From Clostridiales bacterium FE2011 (lineage in GTDB: Bacteria; Bacillota; Clostridia; Christensenellales; Aristaeellaceae): a stretch of 64,000 bases of DNA. Numbering within the stretch: the stretch's first letter is position 1; every line of letters starts with the position of its first letter. The notes beneath the pieces were generated by a model. The model did no database searches, was not told the DNA's origin, and saw only the letters and a list, made by a program, of their open reading frames with translations. Made by a program: the position numbers and the translations under genes. The DNA is taken from contig CP069418.1 in NCBI GenBank assembly GCA_017569305.1, positions 1,736,001 through 1,800,000 on the forward strand. Direction: 5' to 3'. Positions 1 through 8,076 of the stretch are shown here, piece by piece.

Positions 1-51
1 GTCAAGGAAATCTACGTGAAGGGCAGAATTGTCAACATCGTAGTGAAATAA
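1..51 (+). CDS. leuS: C-terminal end of leucyl-tRNA synthetase (partial)
   Basis: Only the last 16 codons are inside the window, in frame to a TAA at 49-51. The encoded tail contains YVKGRIVNIVVK, which resembles the conserved C-terminal strand of bacterial LeuRS (general form V-x-G-R-hydrophobic-V-N-I-V). LeuRS charges tRNA-Leu in the cytosol. The 5' end lies outside the window, so the assignment rests on a short motif; a strong terminator follows directly, consistent with the end of a transcription unit. Confidence 0.55.
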   Translation, partial: VKEIYVKGRIVNIVVK

Positions 52-57
52 AAATGT

Positions 58-86
58 GCGGAAGCGATGCTTCCGCCATTTTTTTG
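58..86 (+). terminator. Rho-independent terminator after leuS
   Basis: An 8-bp perfect stem (GCGGAAGC / GCTTCCGC, 58-65 and 69-76) with a 3-nt loop is followed by a run of seven T. Confidence 0.9.
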
Positions 87-87
87 T

Positions 88-286
88 AATTCATAATTCA
101 CAATTCATAATTCATAATTATATTTACATTGGCAGATATGCCGGTTATCATCAGAAGCCTTGAATATCATTGTTTTTCTGCCGCCTGATCCGAAAGTATT
201 TGAAGACTGCCCTGTGTATGCCTTACGGATTGCTTTTGAGCTATCACAAAAAATTGTGAATTATGAATTATGAATTATGAATTTTT
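88..286. repeat. Inverted pair of heptanucleotide arrays around ~130 bp
   Basis: Positions 88-120 are tandem AATTCAT/AATTCAC units of 7 bp. Positions 252-286 are the reverse-complement type (AATTGTG, then AATTATG three times). The arms can base-pair and enclose 121-251, in which I see no gene, RNA or clear promoter. With the terminator this accounts for the 52-388 gap. Two similar pairs occur at 17834-18153 and 31476-31665. Confidence 0.85.
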
Positions 287-388
287 CAATTGACATCGTA
301 ACATATTCGTAATAGAATGATTCTGTATCATTAGATACCTCTGTGTCTGTTTAAGACCAATGAAGAAGAACGTTGAGGTGAACCATTC

Positions 389-3346
389 ATGACCGTGTAT
401 CGCCGCCGTCTCCTGTGCCTTGCGCTGGTGCTGAGTATGCTGCTCACGCTGATCCCTGCCGCAACAGGAAGCCGGAACTCTGCCTATGCGGAAGCGGATC
501 GCAAGGGAATCACGCTGGATAAGGTCAACATGCGCTATGGCGCAGGTTCCGACCAGAAGATTGCCTTTACTCTGCCGGCCAACCATGTCTGTACCATTCT
601 GGATACCAAAACGGTCCAGAATGTACTTTGGTACAAGGTGGAAACCATCGATCCTGCCCGGAAGAACAGCAATAAATACACGGGCTATATCCACGGGGAC
701 TTTTTCCGTGAGCTGACTGCCGAAGAGGTTGCACAATACAACACCACCGGCAATTCCGCCACCCCCACGCCTGTCCCCGTTGCCAACGGAGATACTCCTA
801 CCCCTACGCCGACGCCCGTTCCCGCCGCCGGAAACGTTGACCTGCCTGCCATTGCCGGATCCATCGGTTCCGTTACCGCAGGCGGCACCAACCTGCGTGA
901 AGGCCCCGGCACCGGCTATCACAGCATCACCCGCCTGGACCGCAACACCCAGGTGGAACTGCTGACCATCCCCTCCATCCGCGGAGGCGGCGCCAATACG
1001 TTCTATAAAGTCAAATACGGCAATGATGTCGGCTATATCATGAGCGACTTCATTTCCATTCTCAGCGGCGGCCCACAGAACGGGACTTCTGTTGTGGTCA
1101 CCCCGGTTCCGGCTTCCGCCGTTTCCGCCGCGACCCCGGCTCCCAACACCACCGCCTATACCCATGTGAAACTCACCCTGTCCAGCTGCCACCTGCGCGT
1201 CAGCCCGGACGGCGACTATGATCCGAATAATGACTGGACGGGAAAGGGAACCGTCCTGCTGCTGGCCGGCAATCCCGTTAAGAAGGGAAGCTACACCTGG
1301 TATCCGGTCTCCAAGGACGGCAAAACCTACTACGTCCGGAATGACTGTGTGCAGCCTTATACCGACAAGGACGGCACCGCGGTGACGCCCACTCCCGCGC
1401 CTGCCACCGCCACGCCGGTTCCTGCCACCGTGACCGCGACTCCCATCCCCAATGACACCCAGTACGGTATGGTGCAGCTGATTCTGACCAGCTGCCACCT
1501 GCGCACCAGCCCCGACGGCTCCTATGACGCGGCAAACGACTGGGAAGGCCGTGGCAGCGTACTGATGCTGACCGGCGATCCCGTAACCAAGGGAAAATAC
1601 AGCTGGTATCCCGTCCGCAAGGATGGCAAAACCTATTACGTACGGAGTGACTGCGTCCAGCCCCTTGCCAGCATCACCGCGACGCCCGCGGCTGTGACTG
1701 CCACCCCCGCACCGGATGCCGTAACGGCCACGCCGGCACCCAACGCCGCGACCGCCACACCGGTGCCCGCCAATGTGACCTATACCCACGTCCGTCTGAT
1801 CCTGACCAGCGCCCACCTGCGGAGCGCCCCGGACGGATCCTATGATTCAGATAACGACTGGGTCGGTCTGGGCAGCACCCTGCCCCTGGCCGGAAGCGCC
1901 GTAAAACAGGGCGGCTATAACTGGTACCCGGTCACCAAGGGCGGAAAGAAGTACTACGTCCGTGAGGACTGCGTACAGCCTTATGTTGACGGCAATGCCA
2001 GCACCCCCACCGCGGTTCCGGAACCCACCGCCACCATTAATCCCAACGGGATCGGCTGGGTGAAAACCACAAAGGGCGGCGTAAACCTCCGGGCCACCAT
2101 CGGCGGCACCACCATCAAGCAGCTGAAGAAAGGCGTTACCCTGCCTTACCTGCTGGAGCCGGTCCAGAAAAACGGCTACACCTGGTACTTCGTCCAGGAC
2201 GGCAATAACCGGGGCTATCTCCGCAGCGACGTTGTCACCGTTGTCAATGCCCCTGCAACCACGCCTACGCCGACTCCCGCCGCGGACGGTTCAACTCCCG
2301 GTCCCACAGCCGTGACGCCGACTGAAACGCCTGCTACCGGCTACCTGAAGACCAATTCCGGCGGCGTGAACCTGCGGAAGAAGGCCGGTTATACCGACAC
2401 CATCGGCCGGGTGGACAAGAACGTTGTCCTGCCTTACTACGGAGAACCGACCAAGGTGAAGGGCGTCAACTGGTACTATGTCAAGCACCCGACCCTGGGC
2501 TACGGATACCTGCACGGAACCTATATCAACCTGTGCAATGCGGACGGTTCCGCTCTCGCGACGCCGACTCCCGCCCCCACCAACACCCCGGCGCCCGGCA
2601 CAACCGCCGCGCCCGCCAATAACAACCAGACCGAAGCCAGCTATAACACCCTGAAGACCGGTTCCACCGGCGACGCCGTGAAGAACCTGGTAACCGAACT
2701 GAAGAACCAGGGATATTACACCGGCTCTGTCACCAGCAAGTACACCACCGCGGTTGCAGACGCCGTCAAGGCCTTCCAGAAGGCCAAGGGCCTGACCGTG
2801 GACGGTATTGCCGGCGCTGCCACCCAGCACAAGCTCTTCAACACCGTGCCGGTAGGCTACGCAAACCTCGAAAACCTGACCATGACCCTGTACCCGGCTG
2901 AAAAGATCGACTGGTACACCGGCGGCATCAATGAGCTGTGGGCCACAGGCAGCAACTACAAGGTTTATGACGTGAAGACCGGTATCGTCTGGTGGGCGCA
3001 CCGCTGGTCCGGCGGATCCCACGTTGACGCGGAACCGCTGACCGCCGCCGATACCGCACGGCTGTGCAGGTGCTACGGCGTATCCAACAGCCAGCAGATC
3101 GCGGACAAGAACCTGTATCAGCGCCGCCCGCTGCTGGTCACCATCGGCTCCAGAACCTTCGCCTGCTCGCTGTATGGCGTACCGCATAACTATCCGGAAG
3201 GCGACACCATCAGCGACAACGACTTCAAGGGCCAGCTGTGTATCCACTTTACCAACAGTAAGACCCACAGCAGTAAAAAGGTGGACAGCGGTCACGAGCA
3301 GGCCATCCAGTATGCCTGGGAGCATGCTCCGAACGGACACAAGTAA
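389..3346 (+). CDS. Secreted multi-SH3, peptidoglycan-binding protein
   Basis: A 985-residue exported protein. Residues 1-35 form a signal peptide (Arg-rich start, hydrophobic core, AYAEA end). It contains about seven bacterial SH3-type modules separated by Pro/Thr-rich linkers of the TPTPxP kind: two near residues 38-230, three near-identical long ones starting about 257, 358 and 465 (each with HLR-x-PDG, WYPV and YYVR), and two more before 740. A PG_binding_1-like domain (about 752-820, LKTGSTGDAVKNL) follows, then a C-terminal domain of about 160 residues with conserved-looking GVPHNYPEG, CIHF and DSGHEQAI motifs that I cannot assign. It probably acts at the cell wall, either as an amidase/hydrolase-like enzyme or as a binder. 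The start is supported by GAGGTG eight bases upstream. A heptad array and a terminator follow. Confidence 0.88.
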   Translation: MTVYRRRLLCLALVLSMLLTLIPAATGSRNSAYAEADRKGITLDKVNMRYGAGSDQKIAFTLPANHVCTILDTKTVQNVLWYKVETIDPARKNSNKYTGYIHGDFFRELTAEEVAQYNTTGNSATPTPVPVANGDTPTPTPTPVPAAGNVDLPAIAGSIGSVTAGGTNLREGPGTGYHSITRLDRNTQVELLTIPSIRGGGANTFYKVKYGNDVGYIMSDFISILSGGPQNGTSVVVTPVPASAVSAATPAPNTTAYTHVKLTLSSCHLRVSPDGDYDPNNDWTGKGTVLLLAGNPVKKGSYTWYPVSKDGKTYYVRNDCVQPYTDKDGTAVTPTPAPATATPVPATVTATPIPNDTQYGMVQLILTSCHLRTSPDGSYDAANDWEGRGSVLMLTGDPVTKGKYSWYPVRKDGKTYYVRSDCVQPLASITATPAAVTATPAPDAVTATPAPNAATATPVPANVTYTHVRLILTSAHLRSAPDGSYDSDNDWVGLGSTLPLAGSAVKQGGYNWYPVTKGGKKYYVREDCVQPYVDGNASTPTAVPEPTATINPNGIGWVKTTKGGVNLRATIGGTTIKQLKKGVTLPYLLEPVQKNGYTWYFVQDGNNRGYLRSDVVTVVNAPATTPTPTPAADGSTPGPTAVTPTETPATGYLKTNSGGVNLRKKAGYTDTIGRVDKNVVLPYYGEPTKVKGVNWYYVKHPTLGYGYLHGTYINLCNADGSALATPTPAPTNTPAPGTTAAPANNNQTEASYNTLKTGSTGDAVKNLVTELKNQGYYTGSVTSKYTTAVADAVKAFQKAKGLTVDGIAGAATQHKLFNTVPVGYANLENLTMTLYPAEKIDWYTGGINELWATGSNYKVYDVKTGIVWWAHRWSGGSHVDAEPLTAADTARLCRCYGVSNSQQIADKNLYQRRPLLVTIGSRTFACSLYGVPHNYPEGDTISDNDFKGQLCIHFTNSKTHSSKKVDSGHEQAIQYAWEHAPNGHK

Positions 3347-3348
3347 TT

Positions 3349-3383
3349 AATTCAGAATTATGAATTCAGAATTCAGAATTAAT
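3349..3383. repeat. Heptanucleotide array (AATTCAG type)
   Basis: Five tandem 7-bp units (AATTCAG, AATTATG, AATTCAG, AATTCAG, AATTAAT) begin three bases after the stop codon of the SH3 protein. It belongs to the same family as the arrays at 88, 17834, 18122 and 31476 but has no inverted partner nearby. Confidence 0.8.
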
Positions 3384-3397
3384 GGTTAGCTTTATAC

Positions 3398-3430
3398 AAA
3401 AGGACAGGCCTTATATGGCCTGTCCTTTTG
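3398..3430 (+). terminator. Terminator between SH3 protein and radA
   Basis: A 13-bp perfect stem (AAAAGGACAGGCC 3398-3410 / 3417-3429) with a 6-nt loop. A and T tracts on both sides mean it could work in both directions. A TATAAT at 3434-3439 just beyond may be the -10 box of radA, but no convincing -35 is seen. Confidence 0.9.
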
Positions 3431-3466
3431 TGATATAATGCTGGTATTGTTAAGTGAGGTGAGATC

Positions 3467-4837
3467 GTGGCTAAGGTCAAGAGCACATATGCGTGTACCG
3501 CGTGCGGCTATGAAAGCCCCCGCTGGGTCGGACGCTGCCCCGGCTGCGGCGCCTGGAACACCCTGGAGGAAAGCCTTCAGGCCGTTCCGGAAAAGGCTGC
3601 CGGAAAAATCGCCGCAAACCAGCGGCCCGGCACCGGCGCAAAGCCCATGTCTCTGAAGGACATTCCGGAGGATACTTCCGTCCGGACGGGAACCGGCATC
3701 AGTGAGCTGGACAGGGTTCTGGGCGGCGGAATCGTTGAGGGCGGCCTGATCCTCATCGGCGGTGATCCCGGCATCGGCAAAAGCACCCTGCTCCTGCAGG
3801 TTTGCGACCATCTGGCAAAAAGCGGGAAGCGTACGCTGTATGTCAGCGGCGAGGAATCCGCCCGGCAGATCAAACTGCGCGCTGCCCGGCTGGGGATCGA
3901 AAGCGATCTGTATGTGCTGGCAGAAAACGCCCTGGACGCCATCGAGGAAAAGATCCGGGAGCTGCAGCCTGACACGGCGGTCATCGACAGTATCCAGACC
4001 ATGTACCGGCCGGAAATGGCCAGTGCCCCCGGCAGCGTCAGCCAGATCCGGGAATGCACCAGCCTGATCATGCGCCTGTGCAAGGAAACCGGAACCAGCG
4101 TGTTCCTGGTCGGCCACGTGACCAAGGACGGCGCCATCGCCGGACCCCGGATGCTGGAACACATGGTGGATGTGGTATTATACTTTGAAGGCGACCGGCA
4201 GCAGGATTACCGGCTGCTCCGGGCGGTCAAGAACCGCTTCGGCTCCGTGAATGAGCTGGGCGTGTTCCGGATGACCGGCCAGGGAATGCAGGTTGTGGAA
4301 AACCCCAGCGAGGAGCTGCTGAGCCTTCGGGCCAAGGGCGCCAGCGGAAGCACCGTCTTCTGTGGCATGGAAGGCAGCCGTCCGCTGCTGTGCGACGTCC
4401 AGGCCCTGACCAGTCCCACCTTCTACGGTACGCCCCGCCGCGCGGTAAACGGCGCGGACAGCGGCCGTGTCGCGATGCTCCTGGCTGTGCTGGAAAAGCG
4501 CGCCAACCAGCGGACCTATAATCAGGATGTATATATCAATGTGGCCGGCGGCCTGGAACTGAGCGAACCGGCAGCAGACCTGGCCCTGTGCGTGGCCGTT
4601 GCCTCCAGCCTGAAGGATAAGCCGGTCGGCCCTGAAATCGCCGTGATGGGCGAGGTTGGCCTGGCCGGGGAGGTTCGCACCATTCCCCAGTGTGACCGCC
4701 GGATTGCCGAGTGTGCCCGCCTGGGCTTCACCACCATCGTTGTTCCGCGGTCCAACGCCCGCCGGATCAATCTTCCTGAAAACGTCAAGGTCGTGGGAGT
4801 GGATACCGTCGCCCAGGCGATGAGCGTAATCTTCTGA
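3467..4837 (+). CDS. radA: DNA repair protein RadA
   Basis: A 456-residue RadA/Sms, the normal length. It is a RecA-like, DnaB-like ATPase that promotes branch migration in recombinational repair. The N-terminal zinc finger (CTACG ... CPGCG, residues about 10-31), Walker A GGDPGIGKST (about 100), the RadA-specific KNRFGS (about 257) and a C-terminal Lon-like domain (about 300-456) are all present. The start is GTG, supported by GAGGTGAG just upstream. In many Firmicutes radA is followed by disA and a yacL-type gene; here the YacL-like gene follows after 128 bp and disA is absent from the interval. Confidence 0.97.
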   Translation: MAKVKSTYACTACGYESPRWVGRCPGCGAWNTLEESLQAVPEKAAGKIAANQRPGTGAKPMSLKDIPEDTSVRTGTGISELDRVLGGGIVEGGLILIGGDPGIGKSTLLLQVCDHLAKSGKRTLYVSGEESARQIKLRAARLGIESDLYVLAENALDAIEEKIRELQPDTAVIDSIQTMYRPEMASAPGSVSQIRECTSLIMRLCKETGTSVFLVGHVTKDGAIAGPRMLEHMVDVVLYFEGDRQQDYRLLRAVKNRFGSVNELGVFRMTGQGMQVVENPSEELLSLRAKGASGSTVFCGMEGSRPLLCDVQALTSPTFYGTPRRAVNGADSGRVAMLLAVLEKRANQRTYNQDVYINVAGGLELSEPAADLALCVAVASSLKDKPVGPEIAVMGEVGLAGEVRTIPQCDRRIAECARLGFTTIVVPRSNARRINLPENVKVVGVDTVAQAMSVIF

Positions 4838-4864
4838 TGTCTGAAAGACATCAGAAGGAAGTAT

Positions 4865-4892
4865 GAGGTAGGAGGTAGGAAGTAGGAGGTAT
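4865..4892. repeat. Second heptanucleotide array (GAGGTAG type)
   Basis: Four 7-bp units in a row: GAGGTAG, GAGGTAG, GAAGTAG, GAGGTAT. It is purine-rich on the plus strand and different in sequence from the AATTCAN family. A small hairpin (GATGTCT-GAA-AGACATC) overlaps the radA stop just before it. Confidence 0.8.
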
Positions 4893-4925
4893 TATTCACC
4901 CGATCTTCCGCTATCGTATATATCA

Positions 4926-4944
4926 TTCTGAATTATGAATTAAT
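4926..4944. repeat. Short heptanucleotide array (AATTATG type)
   Basis: Two to three units of the AATTCAN family in the reverse orientation (TTCTG-AATTATG-AATTAAT), 20 bp upstream of the YacL-like start codon. Confidence 0.6.
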
Positions 4945-4965
4945 ACATACACTGTGAGGTAATCT

Positions 4966-6060
4966 ATGCGATCTAAAGGTATGGAAAAACTACTGCGGGT
5001 ACTGCTGGTGCTGCTGGGCATCGGCGTGGGACTTGCCGCGGCACAGCTCGGCCTGGCCCTCTTCCGGCTGAGCCATCAGAATGCGGATATCCCCGCCTGG
5101 GTTCCCGTGGCCTCCTATACGGGCATGGGCGTGCTGGGCGGCCTGATTCTCCTGCTGCTGTGTCCCCGGATTATCCGCCGGGTGAGCACCCTTTCCATGG
5201 AGATGCAGAAGGAATTTGACAAGATGCCCGCCAACCAGCTGCTGAGCGCCATTATCGGCCTGATCCTCGGCCTGATTGTGGCAGCGCTCCTGCGGCAGAT
5301 GCTGTCCTTCTTCGGAAACGGCGTGGCCGGCGCGGCCCTGACCGCCATCCTGTACCTGACCCTCGGCGCCCTGGGCTACAACATGGGGAAACGGCGCAGC
5401 CGGGAATTCATCACCATGATCACCCGCCTGTCCGGCGCCCGGGAAAAGAGCAAAATCCGGAAGCACGGCTATGCTTCCCGGAAGTACGTGGATACCAGCG
5501 CAATCATTGACGGCCGGATCCTGGAAATTGCAAAAACCGGTTTTATAGAAGGGGAGTTTATCATTCCCCAGTTTGTGGTGGATGAGATTCAGCACGTAGC
5601 CGATTCCTCGGATGATACCCGTCGGGAACGGGGCAAGCGGGGACTGGAAATCCTGCGGGAGATGCGGGACAGCCTGAAACAGCTTGTGATCGATCCGGCG
5701 GATATTGAGGAACTGCAGGATGTGGACGTGAAGCTGCTCCGGCAGGCCCGGGACTGCGGCGGAACGGTCATCACCGTAGACTATAACCTGCAGAAGGCCG
5801 CCGCAGTCAGCGGCGTAAAGAGCCTGAACGTGAATGAGCTGGCGGATGCCCTTCGTCCCGCGGTTGTCCAGGGAATGGAGCTCCGGGTTCACATTTCCCG
5901 GGAAGGCAAGGAAGCCGGCCAGGGCGTTGCCTATCTGGAAGACGGCACCATGATTGTCATTGAAAACGGCAAAGCCCTCATCGGGGAAGACGCAGACATC
6001 GTCGTTACCAGCGTCCTCCAGACCTCCGCCGGCCGTATGATCTTCGCCCGTCTGAAATAA
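4966..6060 (+). CDS. Membrane-anchored PIN and TRAM domain protein (YacL-like)
   Basis: A 364-residue protein similar in architecture to Bacillus YacL. The N-terminal third has about four hydrophobic segments (residues about 7-27, 43-64, 88-110, 115-135). A PIN nuclease domain follows with acidic residues placed as expected (VDTSAIIDGRI at about 177, VVDEIQ at about 202, ITVDYN near 267). A C-terminal TRAM-like RNA-binding segment covers about 300-364. Members are thought to be membrane-tethered RNases, but their substrates are not well defined. The ribosome site GTGAGGTAA precedes the ATG. Position after radA matches the usual Firmicutes order except that disA is missing. Confidence 0.9.
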   Translation: MRSKGMEKLLRVLLVLLGIGVGLAAAQLGLALFRLSHQNADIPAWVPVASYTGMGVLGGLILLLLCPRIIRRVSTLSMEMQKEFDKMPANQLLSAIIGLILGLIVAALLRQMLSFFGNGVAGAALTAILYLTLGALGYNMGKRRSREFITMITRLSGAREKSKIRKHGYASRKYVDTSAIIDGRILEIAKTGFIEGEFIIPQFVVDEIQHVADSSDDTRRERGKRGLEILREMRDSLKQLVIDPADIEELQDVDVKLLRQARDCGGTVITVDYNLQKAAAVSGVKSLNVNELADALRPAVVQGMELRVHISREGKEAGQGVAYLEDGTMIVIENGKALIGEDADIVVTSVLQTSAGRMIFARLK

Positions 6061-6077
6061 TCTTCTGTAAAAACTCA

Positions 6078-6105
6078 GGGAGTGTGCATCAGCACACTCC
6101 CTTTT
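6078..6105 (+). terminator. Terminator after the PIN-TRAM gene
   Basis: A 10-bp perfect stem (GGGAGTGTGC / GCACACTCCC) with loop ATCA, then TTTTA. Confidence 0.9.
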
Positions 6106-6119
6106 ATAGTACTTTTCAT

Positions 6120-6223
6120 ATTCGCCGTAAGGCGGATATTTCACATTGAGCCGCTGGCGGCTCAATACTTCACAAATCAGCGAAGCTGATTTATTTCATG
6201 TTTGCCGAAGGCAAACATTTCAT
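6120..6223. repeat. Array of four hairpins with 7-nt spacers
   Basis: Four different inverted repeats (6120-6138, 6145-6166, 6174-6192, 6200-6216) are separated by a conserved 7-nt spacer of form A(T/C)TTCA(C/T). The stems differ in sequence yet each is self-complementary, so the structure is kept rather than the sequence. No coding potential is seen. It lies between convergent genes. Confidence 0.8.
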
Positions 6224-6252
6224 TTACCTGCTAACCGCAATCAGCCTGCCTT

Positions 6253-8076
6253 TTACTTCAGGATGTCGCTGGTCACTTCGTCTTCGTACTGTCTTGTATA
6301 CAGCCGGTAGTACGGTCCCTTTGCCGCCATCAGTTCCTTATGGTTTCCCTGCTCCACAATCTTGCCGTCCTTCACCACCAGGATCAGATCGGCGTTCTTG
6401 ACAGTGGACAGCCGGTGGGCAATTACCAGGGAGGTCCGGCCCTTGATCACTTCGTCGATTGCGGACTGGATCTTCTGCTCGGTCAGGGTATCCACGGAAG
6501 CCGTGGCTTCATCCAGCACCAGGATCCGGGGATCGGCCAGGATCGCACGGGCAAAGGAGATCAGCTGTTTCTCACCGGTGGAGAGCAGATCGCCGCCCTC
6601 ACCCACGTCTGTATCGATGCCCTTGTCCATCTTGGCAACCACCTGATCGGCGGAGACCAGCTTCAGGGCCCGGTCAATCTCTTCCTCTGTGGCATTGGGA
6701 TTGCCATACAGCAGGTTTTCCCGGATTGTTCCGGAGAACAGGTGCGGCGTCTGCAGCACATAGCCGATGGCGCTGTGAAGCCAGAGCTGGCTCCGGTCCC
6801 GGGCGTCCTTTCCGTCAATCAGCACCCGGCCCTCTGTGGGCTCAAAGAAGCGGCAGACCAGGTTCACCAGGGTGCTCTTGCCCGCGCCGGTTTCGCCCAC
6901 AATGGCGATATTGCTGCCGAAGGGGATCTTCAGGCTGAAGTGTTCCAGGACATTCTCGTCTCCGTCCGGATAACGGAAGGTCACGTCTTCAAACTCGATA
7001 TCCCCGCGGATGGGTTCCCAGTTTTCCTTCTTCGGATTGAAGGAATCGCCATACTTTTCAATGACTTCCGGTGTATCAGTCACGTCGGACTTCGTACCCA
7101 GCAGCCTTGTCAGCCGCTCAATGTTCACCTGGGTGGTGATCACGTCCGAGATCGCGTCCACGATCCAGCGGACAGGTTCCATCATGCCCTGGGCATAGGT
7201 CATGAACATGGAGAAGGTACCGACCTCGGAAGCAGCAATGAAGCCGCCCTGCCACAGCACGATGGACAGCGCCATCGAGGAGGCGAGGTGCATGGTCACG
7301 GCAAAGGCGCCGCGCAGGCGGGCCGCCCGGACCGAGGTGCTGCGGTATTCCTCCGTGTCAGCCACGAAATCCTTCTCCATCCGTTCCTCAATCGTCAGGG
7401 TTTTGATGGTCTTCGCGCCGGTGATTGCCTCGTTGAAGTCTCCGGTGATCCGGGAGTTCAGTTCCCGGATATGCCGGTTGGCATGGATCAGCTTCTTCTG
7501 GAACAGGGAGTAGAGAATCACGATCAGGGGCAGGATGGTAATGACCATCAGGGCCAGCCGGGTATTCACCGCAAGCATGACCGCCACCGCGCCGATCAGG
7601 TAGCTCGTATGCCAGACACAATCCATAAAGGTCCAGGAGACCAGGCCGCCGATGCGGGAAGTATCCGACATCACGCGGGAATGGATCCAGCCGACGCTGT
7701 TCTGGTTGAAATAGGAGAAGGACAGCGTCTGAAGATGGTTGAACGCGGCTGCCCGCAGGTCCCGGTTGACGGAAACCTCAGTCGTCATGGCGCCCTTACA
7801 GGCAATAAAGGTCGCGCTGGATGCAAAAACAATGCAGAATATGTAGATCGCAATGAACAGTGGAAGGGTATCCAGCGTCCCCTTGGCAATGAAATGGTCC
7901 AGGGCGTAACGCTGGAACAGGGGCACGGCAATATCCATACCGGTTCCGATCAGGCCGCAGATCAGCATTGCCAGCAGCGTTTTCTTATACTTTTTCACAT
8001 AGGGAAGGATCCGCGGAACGCCGAAAAAGGGCAGGGACACCGCATCCTTCCTGATGCTTTCGGTGGCTTGCGTCAT
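6253..8076 (-). CDS. ABC exporter half-transporter, subunit B (canonical Walker B)
   Basis: A 607-residue fusion of a six-helix membrane domain (about 1-330) and an ATPase domain (about 365-600). Walker A GETGAGKST, Walker B ILVLDEATASVD with the catalytic Glu, and H-loop IAHRLST are intact. The signature reads LSTGEKQ rather than LSGGQ. It overlaps the upstream subunit by 4 bp (ATGA), so the two are translationally coupled and almost certainly form a heterodimer of the BmrCD/TM287-288 kind. Such pumps export drugs, lipids or peptides; the substrate cannot be told from sequence. Confidence 0.93.
   Translation of the reverse strand: MTQATESIRKDAVSLPFFGVPRILPYVKKYKKTLLAMLICGLIGTGMDIAVPLFQRYALDHFIAKGTLDTLPLFIAIYIFCIVFASSATFIACKGAMTTEVSVNRDLRAAAFNHLQTLSFSYFNQNSVGWIHSRVMSDTSRIGGLVSWTFMDCVWHTSYLIGAVAVMLAVNTRLALMVITILPLIVILYSLFQKKLIHANRHIRELNSRITGDFNEAITGAKTIKTLTIEERMEKDFVADTEEYRSTSVRAARLRGAFAVTMHLASSMALSIVLWQGGFIAASEVGTFSMFMTYAQGMMEPVRWIVDAISDVITTQVNIERLTRLLGTKSDVTDTPEVIEKYGDSFNPKKENWEPIRGDIEFEDVTFRYPDGDENVLEHFSLKIPFGSNIAIVGETGAGKSTLVNLVCRFFEPTEGRVLIDGKDARDRSQLWLHSAIGYVLQTPHLFSGTIRENLLYGNPNATEEEIDRALKLVSADQVVAKMDKGIDTDVGEGGDLLSTGEKQLISFARAILADPRILVLDEATASVDTLTEQKIQSAIDEVIKGRTSLVIAHRLSTVKNADLILVVKDGKIVEQGNHKELMAAKGPYYRLYTRQYEDEVTSDILK

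Noticed and set aside
275..1816. Long minus-strand open frame opposite the SH3 protein
   Set aside because: It is low-complexity Gly/Arg-rich, has no ribosome site and mirrors the Pro/Thr codon bias of the real gene.
6120..6223. CRISPR-like repeat array
   Set aside because: The variable parts are palindromes and the constant part is only 7 nt, the reverse of a CRISPR layout.
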